64,000 nt of DNA, from positions 1 through 64,000 of the forward strand of contig JAFGJV010000037.1 of assembly GCA_016928955.1 (NCBI GenBank), read 5' to 3'. Positions 43,336 through 51,943 of the stretch are shown here, piece by piece. The first letter of the stretch is position 1; the number at the start of each line of letters is the position of its first letter. The notes below the pieces were generated by a model. It was not told the DNA's origin. It saw only the letters and a list, made by a program, of their open reading frames with translations, and ran no database searches. The stretch comes from Spirochaetales bacterium. GTDB lineage: Bacteria; Spirochaetota; Spirochaetia; Treponematales; UBA12059. A program made the translations under genes and the position numbers.

Positions 43336-44634
43336 TCAGGCCTTCTTGGGCCAGAACTGATCCAGGAGCTTGGTCTGTAGGCCCGTTTCCTCGGGTTCAA
43401 AGCACTCGGCCAGGATTTCCCAGCCCTTGTCCAGGGCTTTTTCCAAGGGGATGTTGACCGACAGGTCCATCATCTGGCTCTCGAACAGCTCGCCGTACTT
43501 GAGGAGCTTCTTGTCCCACGCGCTCATCTGGAAGCCCATGGATTTCTTTTCCAGGGTGTCGCGGTACGCGGCGAACAGCTTGATCATGCCGTCCATGATG
43601 GCGCGGTGGTCGGCCCGGGTCTTGCCGTTGACCATCTGCTTGAGGCGGGACAGGGAGCCGAAGGGCTCTATGCGCCCGCCCTTGAGGTAGAACTGGCCTT
43701 CCGTTATGTAGCCCGTGTTGTCCGGCACCGGATGGGTCACGTCGTCGCCGGGCATAGTGGTCACGGCCAGGATGGTGATGGATCCGGAGTCGGAGAAGTC
43801 CACCGCCTTCTCGTAGCGGGATGCCAGCTGGCTGTACAGGTCGCCGGGGTAGCCGCGGTTGGACGGCACCTGCTCCTGCGTTATGGCGATTTCCTTGAGG
43901 GCGTCTGAGAAGTTGGTCATGTCCGTGAGGAGCACGAGCACGTTGAGGCCCTTGAGGGCAAAGCGCTCTGCCACGGCCAGCGATATGTCCGGCACCATGA
44001 GGCATTCCACCACGGGGTCTGCTGCCGTGTGCACGAACATGATGGTCTTGGCCAGCGACCCGCCCTCCTCCAAGGTGTCCTTGAAGTACAGGTAGTCGTC
44101 GTGCTTGAGGCCCATGCCGCCCAGGATGATGAGATCCACCTCGGCCTGCATGGCAATGCGCGCCAAAAGCTGGTTATACGGCTCGCCGGATACGGAGAAG
44201 ATGGGCAGCTTCTGGCTTTTCACCAAGGTGTTGAAGAGGTCGATCATCGGGATGCCCGTGCGTATCATCTCCCGCGGGATGATGCGGTTGACCGGATTGA
44301 CCGAGGGGCCGCCGATGGGTATGAGGTTCTCGCTCAAGACGGGGCCCCGGTCGCGCGGTTCGCCTGCGCCGTTGAATATGCGTCCCTTGAGCGCGTCCGA
44401 GAAGGACACGCGCATGGGATTGCCTAGGAAGCGGACCTCGTCGCCCGTGGATATGCCGCGGCCTCCGGCGAACACCTGCAGGGACACCAGGTCGCCGTCC
44501 AGGCGTATGACCTCTGCCAGGGATACCCCAAAGCGCGTGCTCACCTCGGCCAACTCGCCGTAGCTCACCCCATCCGCGCGCACGGCGATGACGTTGCCGG
44601 TGATCGATTCTATACGCGAATATACCTTCTTCAT
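43336..44634 (-). CDS. atpB: V-type ATPase subunit B
   Basis: 432 residues. Non-catalytic nucleotide-binding subunit of the V1 head: beta barrel, then a nucleotide-like fold without a classical Walker A ([12 protein letters not shown]). Diagnostic stretches are [23 protein letters not shown]-type [17 protein letters not shown], and [24 protein letters not shown]. Starts [15 protein letters not shown], 4 bases after atpA. Confidence 0.97.
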   Translation of the reverse strand: MKKVYSRIESITGNVIAVRADGVSYGELAEVSTRFGVSLAEVIRLDGDLVSLQVFAGGRGISTGDEVRFLGNPMRVSFSDALKGRIFNGAGEPRDRGPVLSENLIPIGGPSVNPVNRIIPREMIRTGIPMIDLFNTLVKSQKLPIFSVSGEPYNQLLARIAMQAEVDLIILGGMGLKHDDYLYFKDTLEEGGSLAKTIMFVHTAADPVVECLMVPDISLAVAERFALKGLNVLVLLTDMTNFSDALKEIAITQEQVPSNRGYPGDLYSQLASRYEKAVDFSDSGSITILAVTTMPGDDVTHPVPDNTGYITEGQFYLKGGRIEPFGSLSRLKQMVNGKTRADHRAIMDGMIKLFAAYRDTLEKKSMGFQMSAWDKKLLKYGELFESQMMDLSVNIPLEKALDKGWEILAECFEPEETGLQTKLLDQFWPKKA

Positions 44635-44638
44635 GGCG

Positions 44639-46408
44639 TCACTCCAGGCTCTCGAGGATGCGGACGGCCTTGGGATCCAGGCCGGTGGCCCGCGAGGCCA
44701 CAAAATCGGTCAGGCCTGAGTCGGCCTTCTTGTACGCGTCGCTGTCCCATTCGACGCTGTTCATGTCCAGGAAGGTCTGCCGCAGGCCGTTGAACCACGT
44801 GCGCGCGCTTTCCTTGTCCTTGAAGTCGAAGGACGAACCCAGCACCTTGATGGTCTTGGCGAACACGGCTTTCTGCCGCTGCGGCGACACGGACGCGTCC
44901 ACGGGGTCAAAGCTGTTCTGCTGGAGGTACACGGCGTCCAGGAACTCGCCCTTGAGGTACACCAGGAAGTCGTCCAGGCTGGTGCCTTCCTCGCCCACCA
45001 CCTTCATCATCTGGCCGACCTCGGAGCCGCGCTCCAGGAACCAGTGGGCCCAGGCCACGGAATCCTGCGACATGATGCCGCCGTACTTGGACCAGGAATC
45101 CAGCGGGTGTATGGCGGGGTACTTGCGGGCGTCAGAGCGCTCGCGCGACAGACCGTGGAAGGCACCCACCACCTTGAGCGTGGCCTGGGTGACCGGTTCC
45201 TCAAAGTTGCCGCCGGCGGGGCTCACGGTGCCGCCTATGGTCACCGAACCCTTGCCGCCGTCCCGCAGGCGCACGATGCCCGCGCGCTCGTAGAAGCTGG
45301 CGATGACTGACTCCAGGTAGGCAGGGAAGGCTTCCTCGCCGGGAATTTCCTCCAGGCGGCCGGACATCTCGCGCATGGCCTGGGCCCAGCGGCTGGTGGA
45401 GTCGGCCAGGAGGAGCACGTCCAGGCCCATCTGCCTATAATACTCAGCCATGGTCACGGCCGTGTACACCGACGCTTCGCGCGCGGCGACCGGCATGGAC
45501 GACGTGTTGCACACGATGATGGTACGTTCCATCAGCGACTTGCCCGTGCGCGGGTCCATCAGCTCGGGGAACTCCTTGAGCGTCTCCACAACCTCGCCGG
45601 CGCGCTCGCCGCAGGCCGCTATGATCACGATATCCACGTCCGCGTTGCGGCTGGTTACCTGCTGGAGCACGGTCTTGCCGGCGCCAAAGGGACCGGGGAT
45701 GCAGTATGTGCCGCCCTTGGCCACGGGAAAGAAGGTGTCTATGATGCGCGTCTTGGTGACCATGGGTTCCACGGGCTTCAGGCGCTCGGCGTAGCAGTCC
45801 ACGGCGCGCTTGACAGGCCACTCGAACATCATGGTTACCGCCGACTCGTGGCCATCCTCGTCGACCAAAATAGCCACCGTATCCGTTATCTTATAGGATC
45901 CTGCTGGCGCCAGGGACTTGACCGTATAGGAACCGAACAGGTTGAACGGCACCATGATACGGTGCGTGAACGAGCCTTCCGGCACCGTGCCCAGCTGGTC
46001 GCCTCGTTCCGCCGCGTCGCCGGGCTTGGCCGTCGGCGTCCACGCCCAGACGGCCCCGCGCGGGAGGGCGTCCAAGTACACGCCGGCTTCCAGGAAATTG
46101 CCCGTTTTGATGGCCACCTCCGGCAGGGGATTCTGGAGGCCGTCATATATCTTGCCCAGAAGTCCCGGCCCCAGCTCCACGGCGAGCATTTCGCCGGAGA
46201 ATTCCACCTGTGTGCCCACCTTGATGCCCTTGGTGATCTCGAACACCTGGGTCTGAACCGAGTCGCCGCGAACGCGGATCACCTCGGCCTTGAGGCGTTT
46301 GTCGCCAAGCACTATGAAAGCAACCTCGTTCATGGACACGGCGCCGTCCACTTTGACGGTGACCATGTTGCCGTTTACGCCCGTGACCGAGCCTTTTGTA
46401 GTCGTCAT
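44639..46408 (-). CDS. atpA: V-type ATPase catalytic subunit A
   Basis: 589 residues. Walker [12 protein letters not shown], catalytic Glu region [18 protein letters not shown], the long A-specific insertion ([19 protein letters not shown]) and [33 protein letters not shown] hydrolysis or synthesis site with subunit B. ATGA overlap with the DUF2764 gene. Confidence 0.98.
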   Translation of the reverse strand: MTTTKGSVTGVNGNMVTVKVDGAVSMNEVAFIVLGDKRLKAEVIRVRGDSVQTQVFEITKGIKVGTQVEFSGEMLAVELGPGLLGKIYDGLQNPLPEVAIKTGNFLEAGVYLDALPRGAVWAWTPTAKPGDAAERGDQLGTVPEGSFTHRIMVPFNLFGSYTVKSLAPAGSYKITDTVAILVDEDGHESAVTMMFEWPVKRAVDCYAERLKPVEPMVTKTRIIDTFFPVAKGGTYCIPGPFGAGKTVLQQVTSRNADVDIVIIAACGERAGEVVETLKEFPELMDPRTGKSLMERTIIVCNTSSMPVAAREASVYTAVTMAEYYRQMGLDVLLLADSTSRWAQAMREMSGRLEEIPGEEAFPAYLESVIASFYERAGIVRLRDGGKGSVTIGGTVSPAGGNFEEPVTQATLKVVGAFHGLSRERSDARKYPAIHPLDSWSKYGGIMSQDSVAWAHWFLERGSEVGQMMKVVGEEGTSLDDFLVYLKGEFLDAVYLQQNSFDPVDASVSPQRQKAVFAKTIKVLGSSFDFKDKESARTWFNGLRQTFLDMNSVEWDSDAYKKADSGLTDFVASRATGLDPKAVRILESLE

Positions 46409-46986
46409 CGCTGTTCTCCGGATTCGTCGCGGTAGTCCGCGGAATCGAGCACGGACCGGTACACGGTCCCGTATCCAGCCTCGCCCGCCTGGGCCGTGAA
46501 ACGCGCGCGGCGTTCCTGGACCTGGAGGAGCAAGGCGTATGCCATGAGGTGATCCATGTCAAAATGGTGGTTAACGGCCAAGCTTTCGACGAAGGCCCAG
46601 CGTTCCCGCTCGATGGTGAGTTCGCCCTGGAGGGGATCGTCGGCCTGGAAGGCGGCCTGGGCGACCTTGGCGCCGTCCCACTCGGGTTCGCCCGGCCGCA
46701 CGTGCTTGTCCGCCGCCTTCTGCAAACGGTGGGCGCGCAGGCGGGCCAGCTCGTTCCTCATGGCCAGCTCCCAACGGTAGTAGCGTCCGAGCAGGCTGGT
46801 CGGCCCGGAGCTTACCGGAGCGGAGCCGTCCTCCGGGATGAAAAGCCTCGCGCCCTGGAGCTGGGCGTAATCCCCGGCTGACAGGAAACGCGACGCCCGG
46901 TCCAGGAATTCCTCCAGGCTGAAGGGCGGCGCGGAGTCATGCCTGAGCGATGGTAGCGTCGCGCAAAAATAATAGTAGCTTGACAT
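46405..46986 (-). CDS. DUF2764 family V-ATPase-associated protein
   Basis: 193 residues. N-terminal MSSYYYFCATLPSLRHDSAPPFSLEEFL and helical remainder. DUF2764 genes stand between atpE and atpA in spirochaete, chlamydial and Bacteroidetes V-ATPase operons, where other organisms have subunit C (the stalk cap). It is probably its functional replacement; this is inference from position and helical content. Confidence 0.82.
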   Translation of the reverse strand: MSSYYYFCATLPSLRHDSAPPFSLEEFLDRASRFLSAGDYAQLQGARLFIPEDGSAPVSSGPTSLLGRYYRWELAMRNELARLRAHRLQKAADKHVRPGEPEWDGAKVAQAAFQADDPLQGELTIERERWAFVESLAVNHHFDMDHLMAYALLLQVQERRARFTAQAGEAGYGTVYRSVLDSADYRDESGEQR

Positions 46987-46993
46987 ACGGGCC

Positions 46994-47602
46994 TTATTTC
47001 AGCGCCGAGGACATGATGGCGGCCAAGCGCGTATTGAGGTAGGCCGACAGCATGTCCGCCACCGCGTCGGCGGAAAAATCGTAATACGCCGCCCCGTTTT
47101 TCTCCCCGATCCGGAAACCGGCCTTGGCGCCCTTGACGGGCTTGAGCTCCACGCCCGAGCGCAGTTTGTCTGACAGGCGGGAACGCAGCTGGGCTTCCAC
47201 CGGCGCCAGGTCGCTCTCCGGCAACAGGACGGACAGGTCGTCGCGGCCATCCTTGGCCCACTGCTCCACGATGGTCGGGATGATCCTGGCCAGGGCATCC
47301 GCCCCCATGGCCTTTTCCGTATCCGTCCTCACGATGGATGACAGGAGCTTGTCTATGTCGGCCCTGAAGGCCAGCACCAGGTCCCTTGACGCCTGCGCCA
47401 AGGCCGCCCGTCCGGCTTCCTCGGCGCGGGCCGCGTCAGCCTTGGCTGCGTCGACCAAGGCCTTGGCCTCGGCTTTGGCCGCGTCGACGATACCCTTGGC
47501 CTGGGCCTGGGCTTCAGCGCGGATCTTGCCTGCTTCGGCCTCGGCGCTCTCAAGGCCATCATGCTTGATCCTGTCCAAAAGTTCCTGCACTCGGATATCC
47601 AT
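46994..47602 (-). CDS. atpE: V-type ATPase subunit E (peripheral stalk)
   Basis: 202 residues. N-terminal long Ala/Lys/Glu helix (SAEAEAGKIRAEAQAQAKGIVDAAKAEAKALVDAAKADAARA), then a compact C-terminal domain (LSVLLPESDLAPVEAQL, GVELKPVKGAKAGFRIG). Typical of subunit E, which links the head to subunit I. Second gene of the operon. Confidence 0.92.
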   Translation of the reverse strand: MDIRVQELLDRIKHDGLESAEAEAGKIRAEAQAQAKGIVDAAKAEAKALVDAAKADAARAEEAGRAALAQASRDLVLAFRADIDKLLSSIVRTDTEKAMGADALARIIPTIVEQWAKDGRDDLSVLLPESDLAPVEAQLRSRLSDKLRSGVELKPVKGAKAGFRIGEKNGAAYYDFSADAVADMLSAYLNTRLAAIMSSALK

Positions 47603-47623
47603 GGCTTCCTTCTTTCGAACGCG

Positions 47624-48001
47624 TTATGGGTTGCCGGACGTACCCTCGCCCGACGAGAGATAGCTGCGGATCTTGTCAATCTTCCTCTTGAGAAACAGAA
47701 CCACCGCTTCGGGCTCGCCAAGGCTTTGAACCACGTGCTGTTCCAGCCTCAGGAGCTCGGCCTCCAGCTCTGCGCTATCCTTATATATGGAAGTATCGAT
47801 TCCGTCAACGACCTTCATCATATTAGTAATAGAATCTCGTTCCCTGCGCAACAGAGCGTCGTTTTCCCGATACACATAGGCCGTTATTTCCCCCGCCTCA
47901 AAACGCTGGCGGAGGACATCGTCGATGAGCGTCAGGTCCTCAGACAGGTCCTGCAGTTCAGCTATGAGCAGGCGTATGAAATGACGAAGGTTTTCCGGCA
48001 T
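47624..48001 (-). CDS. Helical protein heading the V-ATPase operon
   Basis: 125 residues, not assigned to a family. Almost all helix, heptad-rich (LAELQDLSEDLTLIDDVLRQRF; SAELEAELLRLEQHVVQ), acidic. GGAGGATTAAC precedes the ATG. First gene of the operon, directly behind its promoter. By place and coiled-coil nature it could be the missing partner of subunit E (a G/H-like stalk subunit), but sequence similarity was not established. Confidence 0.75.
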   Translation of the reverse strand: MPENLRHFIRLLIAELQDLSEDLTLIDDVLRQRFEAGEITAYVYRENDALLRRERDSITNMMKVVDGIDTSIYKDSAELEAELLRLEQHVVQSLGEPEAVVLFLKRKIDKIRSYLSSGEGTSGNP

Positions 48002-48018
48002 GTTAATCCTCCGTCAAA

Positions 48019-48046
48019 GTATTACGCCTTGACGCGGGCATGGCAA
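48019..48046 (-). promoter_or_regulatory. Promoter of the V-ATPase operon
   Basis: TTGCCA (48041-48046), 16-base spacer, TAATAC (48019-48024) on the minus strand. The leader would be about 11 bases, just holding the GGAGG. Confidence 0.6.
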
Positions 48047-48103
48047 GCGGACGGGTGTTTTTGAATGGGCAGGGCGGCGGCAAGACAGGCTCAGCCGCAA
48101 TTC

Positions 48104-48133
48104 TTGACGCGGGAAGGCGTCCTGGTGTATGGT
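48104..48133 (+). promoter_or_regulatory. Promoter of tRNA-Gly
   Basis: TTGACG (48104-48109), 18-base spacer, TATGGT (48128-48133), ending 13 bases before the mature tRNA. Confidence 0.6.
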
Positions 48134-48146
48134 GCGGTCGTTGCGC

Positions 48147-48218
48147 GCGCCAGTCGTATAACGGCTATTACCCTAGCCTTCCAAGCTAGAGACGAGGGTT
48201 CGACTCCCTTCTGGCGCT
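48147..48218 (+). tRNA. tRNA-Gly (anticodon TCC)
   Basis: 72 bases, CCA not encoded. Acceptor GCGCCAG/CTGGCGC with discriminator T; anticodon stem CTAGC/GCTAG with loop CTTCCAA; T arm GAGGG-TTCGACT-CCCTT with a closing G-T. Reads GGA and, by wobble, GGG. Confidence 0.95.
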
Positions 48219-48273
48219 TATCCCACCTAGCCGTGACACCGCAGACCAAACCACACGCTGGCGTTCCCGGAAG

Positions 48274-48306
48274 AAAAAAACGGGGGGAAGCGTCCGCCTC
48301 CCCCCG
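48274..48306 (-). terminator. Strong terminator directly after an 11-codon ORF
   Basis: Stem CGGGGGG/CCCCCCG (48281-48287 with 48300-48306), about 12-base loop, followed on the minus strand by seven T and CTT. It lies 7 bases past the stop codon of the small ORF at 48313-48348, implying a genuine minus-strand transcript ends here, not the V-ATPase operon, whose promoter is further on. Confidence 0.85.
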
Positions 48307-48312
48307 AGCCTT

Positions 48313-48348
48313 TTAAAGGGCGCTAGCCCTCCGTATGGCAATCTTCAT
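48313..48348 (-). CDS. Candidate 11-residue peptide gene
   Basis: Encodes MKIAIRRASAL. Preceded by AAAGGAGGTGAC, complementary to the 16S 3' end over about nine bases, with ATG four bases after GGAGG. Immediately followed by the terminator at 48274-48306. Leader peptide or small protein; the very short length means translation needs proof. Upstream on the same strand is a hairpin (48434-48470) and then the left repeat of the 315-bp element. Confidence 0.5.
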   Translation of the reverse strand: MKIAIRRASAL

Positions 48349-48433
48349 GTCACCTCCTTTCCGCCGCTTGCCACCGTTCGGGGAAACGGTTTTAGGCGAC
48401 GCGTTGGTATACGCCGGCACCTTATGTATCTCA

Positions 48434-48470
48434 CGAACCGTCCCCTGATGGAAGGCTACTAGACGGTTCG
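48434..48470 (-). promoter_or_regulatory. Long hairpin upstream of the 11-residue ORF
   Basis: Perfect 9-bp stem CGAACCGTC/GACGGTTCG (48434-48442 with 48462-48470) with a 19-base loop. A second, smaller hairpin ACCGTT/AACGGT lies nearer the ORF (about 48374-48391). Together they suggest a structured RNA leader. Confidence 0.45.
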
Positions 48471-48486
48471 ATTCAAGCTTTCCTCA

Positions 48487-48801
48487 GTGTGCCGAAGCTT
48501 TGATGTCAGCGTATCGATGTCGACAAAGGGCGTGCTCGTTCAACAGCTCCGTATCCAGCCTTCTTTTCGTACCGCTCGGCCTTTCTGGTACCTTCAGGCT
48601 GTAGCAGATTTTTGAAAAGCATCGAGTTTTTTAAATATCCTGCTAGAGTCGCCTCACAATTCCTTAAATATCTCCAATATCCCACAGCCAACACTCAGTC
48701 CGCTACGCTATGGCCAGGAAATCGGACCACGAACCTTGTGAAGTACATAGAGGCTACTCCGAAAGGCCTAATGGACACGGCACATCAAAGCTTCGATACA
48801 C
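48487..48801. mobile_element. 315-bp inverted-repeat element (MITE-like)
   Basis: Bounded by two copies of the 21-base repeat in inverted orientation (48487-48507 and 48781-48801; 18 of 21 match). The interior is AT-richer than its surroundings and has no credible gene; a 62-codon minus-strand frame lacks an RBS. No clear target-site duplication was seen. It separates the minus-strand peptide unit from the plus-strand HTH unit. The sequence between tRNA-Gly (48218) and the HTH gene (49139) is otherwise covered by the neighbouring entries. Confidence 0.55.
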
Positions 48802-48834
48802 CGGGGAAAAGTCGAGTATACAGGCTCTTTCCGG

Positions 48835-48863
48835 TTTACACTCCGCGACCCGTACGCTATAGT
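48835..48863 (+). promoter_or_regulatory. Promoter of the uORF/HTH unit
   Basis: TTTACA (48835-48840), 17-base spacer, TATAGT (48858-48863). The transcript would carry a leader of about 270 bases before the HTH gene at 49139. Confidence 0.65.
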
Positions 48864-48959
48864 GGTCGATTATCCGGGCAGAGGGCCTGGTATGTATCCC
48901 GAGGAAGGGCGGATCCAGTGGTTCCGCGCCGTCCCAATCAACGCTCAAGGAGGCGTGCA

Positions 48960-49016
48960 ATGATAAACTACATCGATACCCGATTCGCCGTCCGATCCGC
49001 CATCGGAGCCGCTTGA
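48960..49016 (+). CDS. Candidate 18-residue upstream ORF
   Basis: Encodes MINYIDTRFAVRSAIGAA. AAGGAGG (48947-48953) is 6 bases from the ATG, a better site than most real genes here. Its last codons form a perfect hairpin (48991-48996 with 49002-49007), so ribosomes reading it would melt local structure. It fits a leader peptide controlling the HTH gene 122 bases downstream. Confidence 0.55.
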   Translation: MINYIDTRFAVRSAIGAA

Positions 49017-49021
49017 GCCGC

Positions 49022-49130
49022 GAAGGAACGATACGTAGCCGGTAGGGACCGGCGCGCAGGCGTCAGAGGACGCCATCCCTATCCTTCCTTTCCGCTCGGC
49101 CAGGCGGCTATCGCCCTGTCAACCGAGAGG
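49022..49130 (+). promoter_or_regulatory. Nested leader structure with sequestered Shine-Dalgarno
   Basis: Nested helices GAAGGA/TCCTTC (49022-49027 with 49082-49087), TAGGGA/TCCCTA (49043-49048 with 49076-49081) and GGCGTC/GACGCC (49059-49064 with 49069-49074, loop AGAG). A second stem-loop CTCGG/CCGAG (49095-49099 with 49123-49127), with an inner CAGGCG/CGCCCTG helix, covers part of the GAGAGG ribosome site (49125-49130). An alternative CCGG...CCGG pairing in the left arm could switch the fold. Confidence 0.5.
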
Positions 49131-49138
49131 ATGCTTGT

Positions 49139-49489
49139 ATGTCATACATAAAGGGAGATGAGACGCTCCCGCCCGAACTACTCGCCGAGATCCAGAAATA
49201 CGTGCAGGGGGCGTTGGTGTATATCCCGAGGCCTCCCCAGGAACGTATGGCTTGGGGTCACAAGAACGGCGCCAGGATGCTTCTGGACCAGCGTGACGAC
49301 GCGATACGCCAGGCCAAATCTGCCGGCGTGTCCATCAACGACCTGGCCGACCAGTATGCCCTGTCAACGGACGCCATTCGCAAGATTCTGTACCGCCGCA
49401 GGTCCGGTGCCTGCCCGGCCCAGCTTGCTCAGGCATCCGAGGCTCACGACCTGGGAGCTTCCCTTGAAGCCCAGCCGGGCGCCGCGTGA
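49139..49489 (+). CDS. CD3324-family helix-turn-helix protein
   Basis: 116 residues. Matches the small CD3324/YyaB-like family: MSYIKGDETLPPELLAEIQKYVQG, VYIPRPPQERMAWG, and a C-terminal HTH (VSINDLADQYALSTDAIRKILYRRR). Function of the family is not established; a DNA-binding regulator is likely. Ala/Gly-rich tail beyond the family core. Start ATG 8 bases after GAGAGG; the ribosome site lies in a predicted hairpin. Ends before a good terminator. Confidence 0.8.
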   Translation: MSYIKGDETLPPELLAEIQKYVQGALVYIPRPPQERMAWGHKNGARMLLDQRDDAIRQAKSAGVSINDLADQYALSTDAIRKILYRRRSGACPAQLAQASEAHDLGASLEAQPGAA

Positions 49490-49511
49490 GCCGCGCCAAC
49501 GCGGGTATCGT

Positions 49512-49550
49512 AACCGCCCCAGGGCAGCAGCCCCGGGGCGGTTTTTATTT
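49512..49550 (+). terminator. Terminator of the HTH gene
   Basis: Stem AACCGCCCC/GGGGCGGTT (49512-49520 with 49535-49543), then TTTATTT. The loop can close partly (CAGGG-type). Confidence 0.88.
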
Positions 49551-49566
49551 CCCCGGGCCGGGCCGT

Positions 49567-50652
49567 TCAGGTCCTCCCGTAGGAAATCCTCGGATCCATA
49601 ACCGATAGAAACACGTCAAGGAACAGGTAGCTGAGGCAGTAGATGGCCAGGATCATGGCCAGGATGCCGGTAATCAGGGGCACGTCGTTCCAGCCCAAGG
49701 CCATGAACAGGGCGCTACCGAGGCCGGGCCTGGCCACGACCTTCTCCACCAGAATATCGCCCATCAGCGACGACGCGAAAGCCTGCACACCCAGCGTTGC
49801 TATTCCGGGTGCCGCCACCCTGAGGCCGTGGCTCCGGAGGACGCGGCGCTCCGGCAGGCCCCTCGCCCTGGCCGCCATGACAAAATCCTCCTGCAGGTGC
49901 GGTATGACCATGGCGCGCGTAAAGTAGGCAAAGCCCCAGGCTTTAACCAACACAAGCGTCAAGAGAGGAAGCAGGATATAGGAAAGGTAGTCCAGTGCCT
50001 GAAGGAACCAGCCATCAGGCTGTACCAGCGAGCGCAATTGTCCCATCCTGAAAACGGGCAGGACGTACACAAAGAACAGCACCATGAACGACGCCACCCA
50101 CCAGGTTGGCGTGCCGTACAACAGCATGGTCAGGTGGGTGCCGGTATGGTCCAGTAGGCTGCCCGGCTTTTTGGCCATGCGCATGCCCATGCCTATACCC
50201 ACAAGGGCGCTGACCAGGGTGCTGGACGTAAACAGCAAAAGCGTGTGCGGCAGGTAGTCGGCTATGATATCTTTCACCTGGTACGAGCGCTCGCCGTCCT
50301 TCATAACGTAAAAGCTGGATTTGCCCAGGTCCAGGCTAACGACCTGCGCGGTGCGTCTGGCTATCCTGACCAGGCTGGGCAGATGGAGACCATAGGCTCT
50401 CTTCATGGACTCTATGACTTCCTGCTTGTACGCCGCCACATCCTCGGGCGCGTCAAAGTCGCCGCGGGCCATCACGGCGCCCTGGGCGGCTTCCACAATC
50501 TGGCTCATGACGGTTTTTTCAAGCGACGCGTTTACAACGGCGGTCATGCACACAACGGCGGCGACGTAGCTGAGTACGGCCCGGAGCATGCGCCGTCCGA
50601 TGAAGGCCAGACGCCTCAACCAGGCAGGCGTCTGGTCATGATGGTGGTGCAT
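49567..50652 (-). CDS. ABC transporter permease, OppB/DppB-like
   Basis: 361 residues. Six hydrophobic spans; N-terminal helix AVLSYVAAVVCMTAVVNA, a long periplasmic loop, then the binding-protein-dependent permease core with the EAA loop (EDFVMAARARGLPERRVLRSHGLR). Normally paired with OppC-type permease, ATPases and a solute-binding protein, none of which is here, so it is an orphan within the window. The chosen ATG starts MHHHHDQ, a natural His run, with a weak Shine-Dalgarno. Confidence 0.85.
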   Translation of the reverse strand: MHHHHDQTPAWLRRLAFIGRRMLRAVLSYVAAVVCMTAVVNASLEKTVMSQIVEAAQGAVMARGDFDAPEDVAAYKQEVIESMKRAYGLHLPSLVRIARRTAQVVSLDLGKSSFYVMKDGERSYQVKDIIADYLPHTLLLFTSSTLVSALVGIGMGMRMAKKPGSLLDHTGTHLTMLLYGTPTWWVASFMVLFFVYVLPVFRMGQLRSLVQPDGWFLQALDYLSYILLPLLTLVLVKAWGFAYFTRAMVIPHLQEDFVMAARARGLPERRVLRSHGLRVAAPGIATLGVQAFASSLMGDILVEKVVARPGLGSALFMALGWNDVPLITGILAMILAIYCLSYLFLDVFLSVMDPRISYGRT

Positions 50653-50710
50653 GTCGCATTCTACCCGGCTGCCGTTGCGTGAGGCAAGCCGGGCTGATTC
50701 GCAGAAACGG

Positions 50711-51943
50711 TTACCGGACCCTGGCCCAGCGCAGCACTTCCCCAAAGCTCGGGCGCTTGCCGCTCATCAGGATGCCCACGCGGAAGATTTTGGCGGCGAG
50801 CACAGCCATGCCGTACACGGTGATGGCAAGCAGGCCCAGGCACAAAGCCAGCTCCCACCACGCCGGCGTTGACACCAGAAGCCGCACCAGCATGACGATG
50901 GGGCTTGTCATGGGGAAATAGGACAACGCCACCACGATGGGACTGCCTGGATTCATCACCATGGGACTGATCAGCACCAGCGGCACGATAAGGAAAACCA
51001 GGAGGGGCCAGGCAAGTTGGCCCAGATGGTGCTCGTCCTCGGCCGCCGCCCCGAGGGCGGCATAGCCGCCAGCGTACAGGAAGAAGGCCAGGACAAAGAA
51101 CAGAACCAGCCACCCGAAATTCGCCATCGATATGGACGCGGGCAGGCTGACGTTCATGGCCGGTCCTATCAGATGGATCAGGGCCGTGGCCATGCCCATC
51201 CACACCGCGTACTGCAGGAGCCCAGCCAGGCCAAGGCCAAGGATCTTACCGAACATAAGCTGGCGCGACGACACGCTGGACAGCATGACCTCTACGGTCT
51301 TGTTGGTTTTTTCCTGGACCACGGAGCGGCCTATCATCTGGCCGTACAGGAGCACGGTCATGTATATGAGCATCACAAAACCCAGGGCCGTGAAGAGTAT
51401 GCCCATGAAATCCTCGGCGCCCTTCTGTTCTTCCTCCCCGCCCGCTCCCAACTTGACCACGCTGAATTCCGGCCGCAGGTTGAGGAGAGCTGCCTGCTCC
51501 TGGGTAAGTCCGGCCTGCCCCACCCTGACACTGGTGGCCAGGCCCCCAAGGATGGCTTCCAGGCCGCTGAAAAAGGAGATCTCCGTTGCGCTGACCGAAT
51601 AGTAGCGAGCTTCTTCATCAGGCCAAGCAGCCGGCACTTCTATGAAGCCGGCGTAGTCGCCGGCCAGCACGCCTTCCTTGGCGGCGGCGGCGTCATCAAA
51701 CGACACGCTCGCGTAACCCTGGGCTTCCAGTGCCGGCGCGAGGGTCTGGGCGACCATGGGGTTCGGCGCCATCATGGCCATGGGCTTGCCGCTGTTCAGC
51801 GCGCCGGGGGTATTGGACAGGAGACCGGGCAGCACGGACACGGCCAGAATAAGGAAGGGCCCGAGCAGCGTCATGATGACAAAGGTTTTGTTGGCCGCGG
51901 TGGCGCGGAATTCGCGCCTGGCTATGGCAAGGAGTTTACGCAT
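50711..51943 (-). CDS. ABC-2 type permease, NatB-like exporter subunit
   Basis: 410 residues. N-terminal helix after a short basic stretch (RKLLAIARREFRATAANKTFVIMTLLGPFLIL), a periplasmic domain of about 150 residues, then five or six helices with EKTNKTVEVMLSSVSSRQLMFGKILG, the ABC-2/NatB signature. Partner of the ATPase gene upstream, 8-base overlap. NatAB exports Na+ in Bacillus; the substrate here is not known. Confidence 0.88.
   Translation of the reverse strand: MRKLLAIARREFRATAANKTFVIMTLLGPFLILAVSVLPGLLSNTPGALNSGKPMAMMAPNPMVAQTLAPALEAQGYASVSFDDAAAAKEGVLAGDYAGFIEVPAAWPDEEARYYSVSATEISFFSGLEAILGGLATSVRVGQAGLTQEQAALLNLRPEFSVVKLGAGGEEEQKGAEDFMGILFTALGFVMLIYMTVLLYGQMIGRSVVQEKTNKTVEVMLSSVSSRQLMFGKILGLGLAGLLQYAVWMGMATALIHLIGPAMNVSLPASISMANFGWLVLFFVLAFFLYAGGYAALGAAAEDEHHLGQLAWPLLVFLIVPLVLISPMVMNPGSPIVVALSYFPMTSPIVMLVRLLVSTPAWWELALCLGLLAITVYGMAVLAAKIFRVGILMSGKRPSFGEVLRWARVR

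Noticed and set aside
48462-48480. GGTTCGATTC resembling a tRNA T arm
   Set aside because: No acceptor or anticodon arms can be built around it; part of a hairpin.
48506-48694. 62-codon minus-strand ORF inside the 315-bp element
   Set aside because: No ribosome site, TTG start, no family likeness; considered chance.
49567-49590. Artificial His-tag reading of the MHHHHDQ start of the permease
   Set aside because: Surrounding sequence is native and continuous; only four His encoded by the genome, start site itself uncertain.
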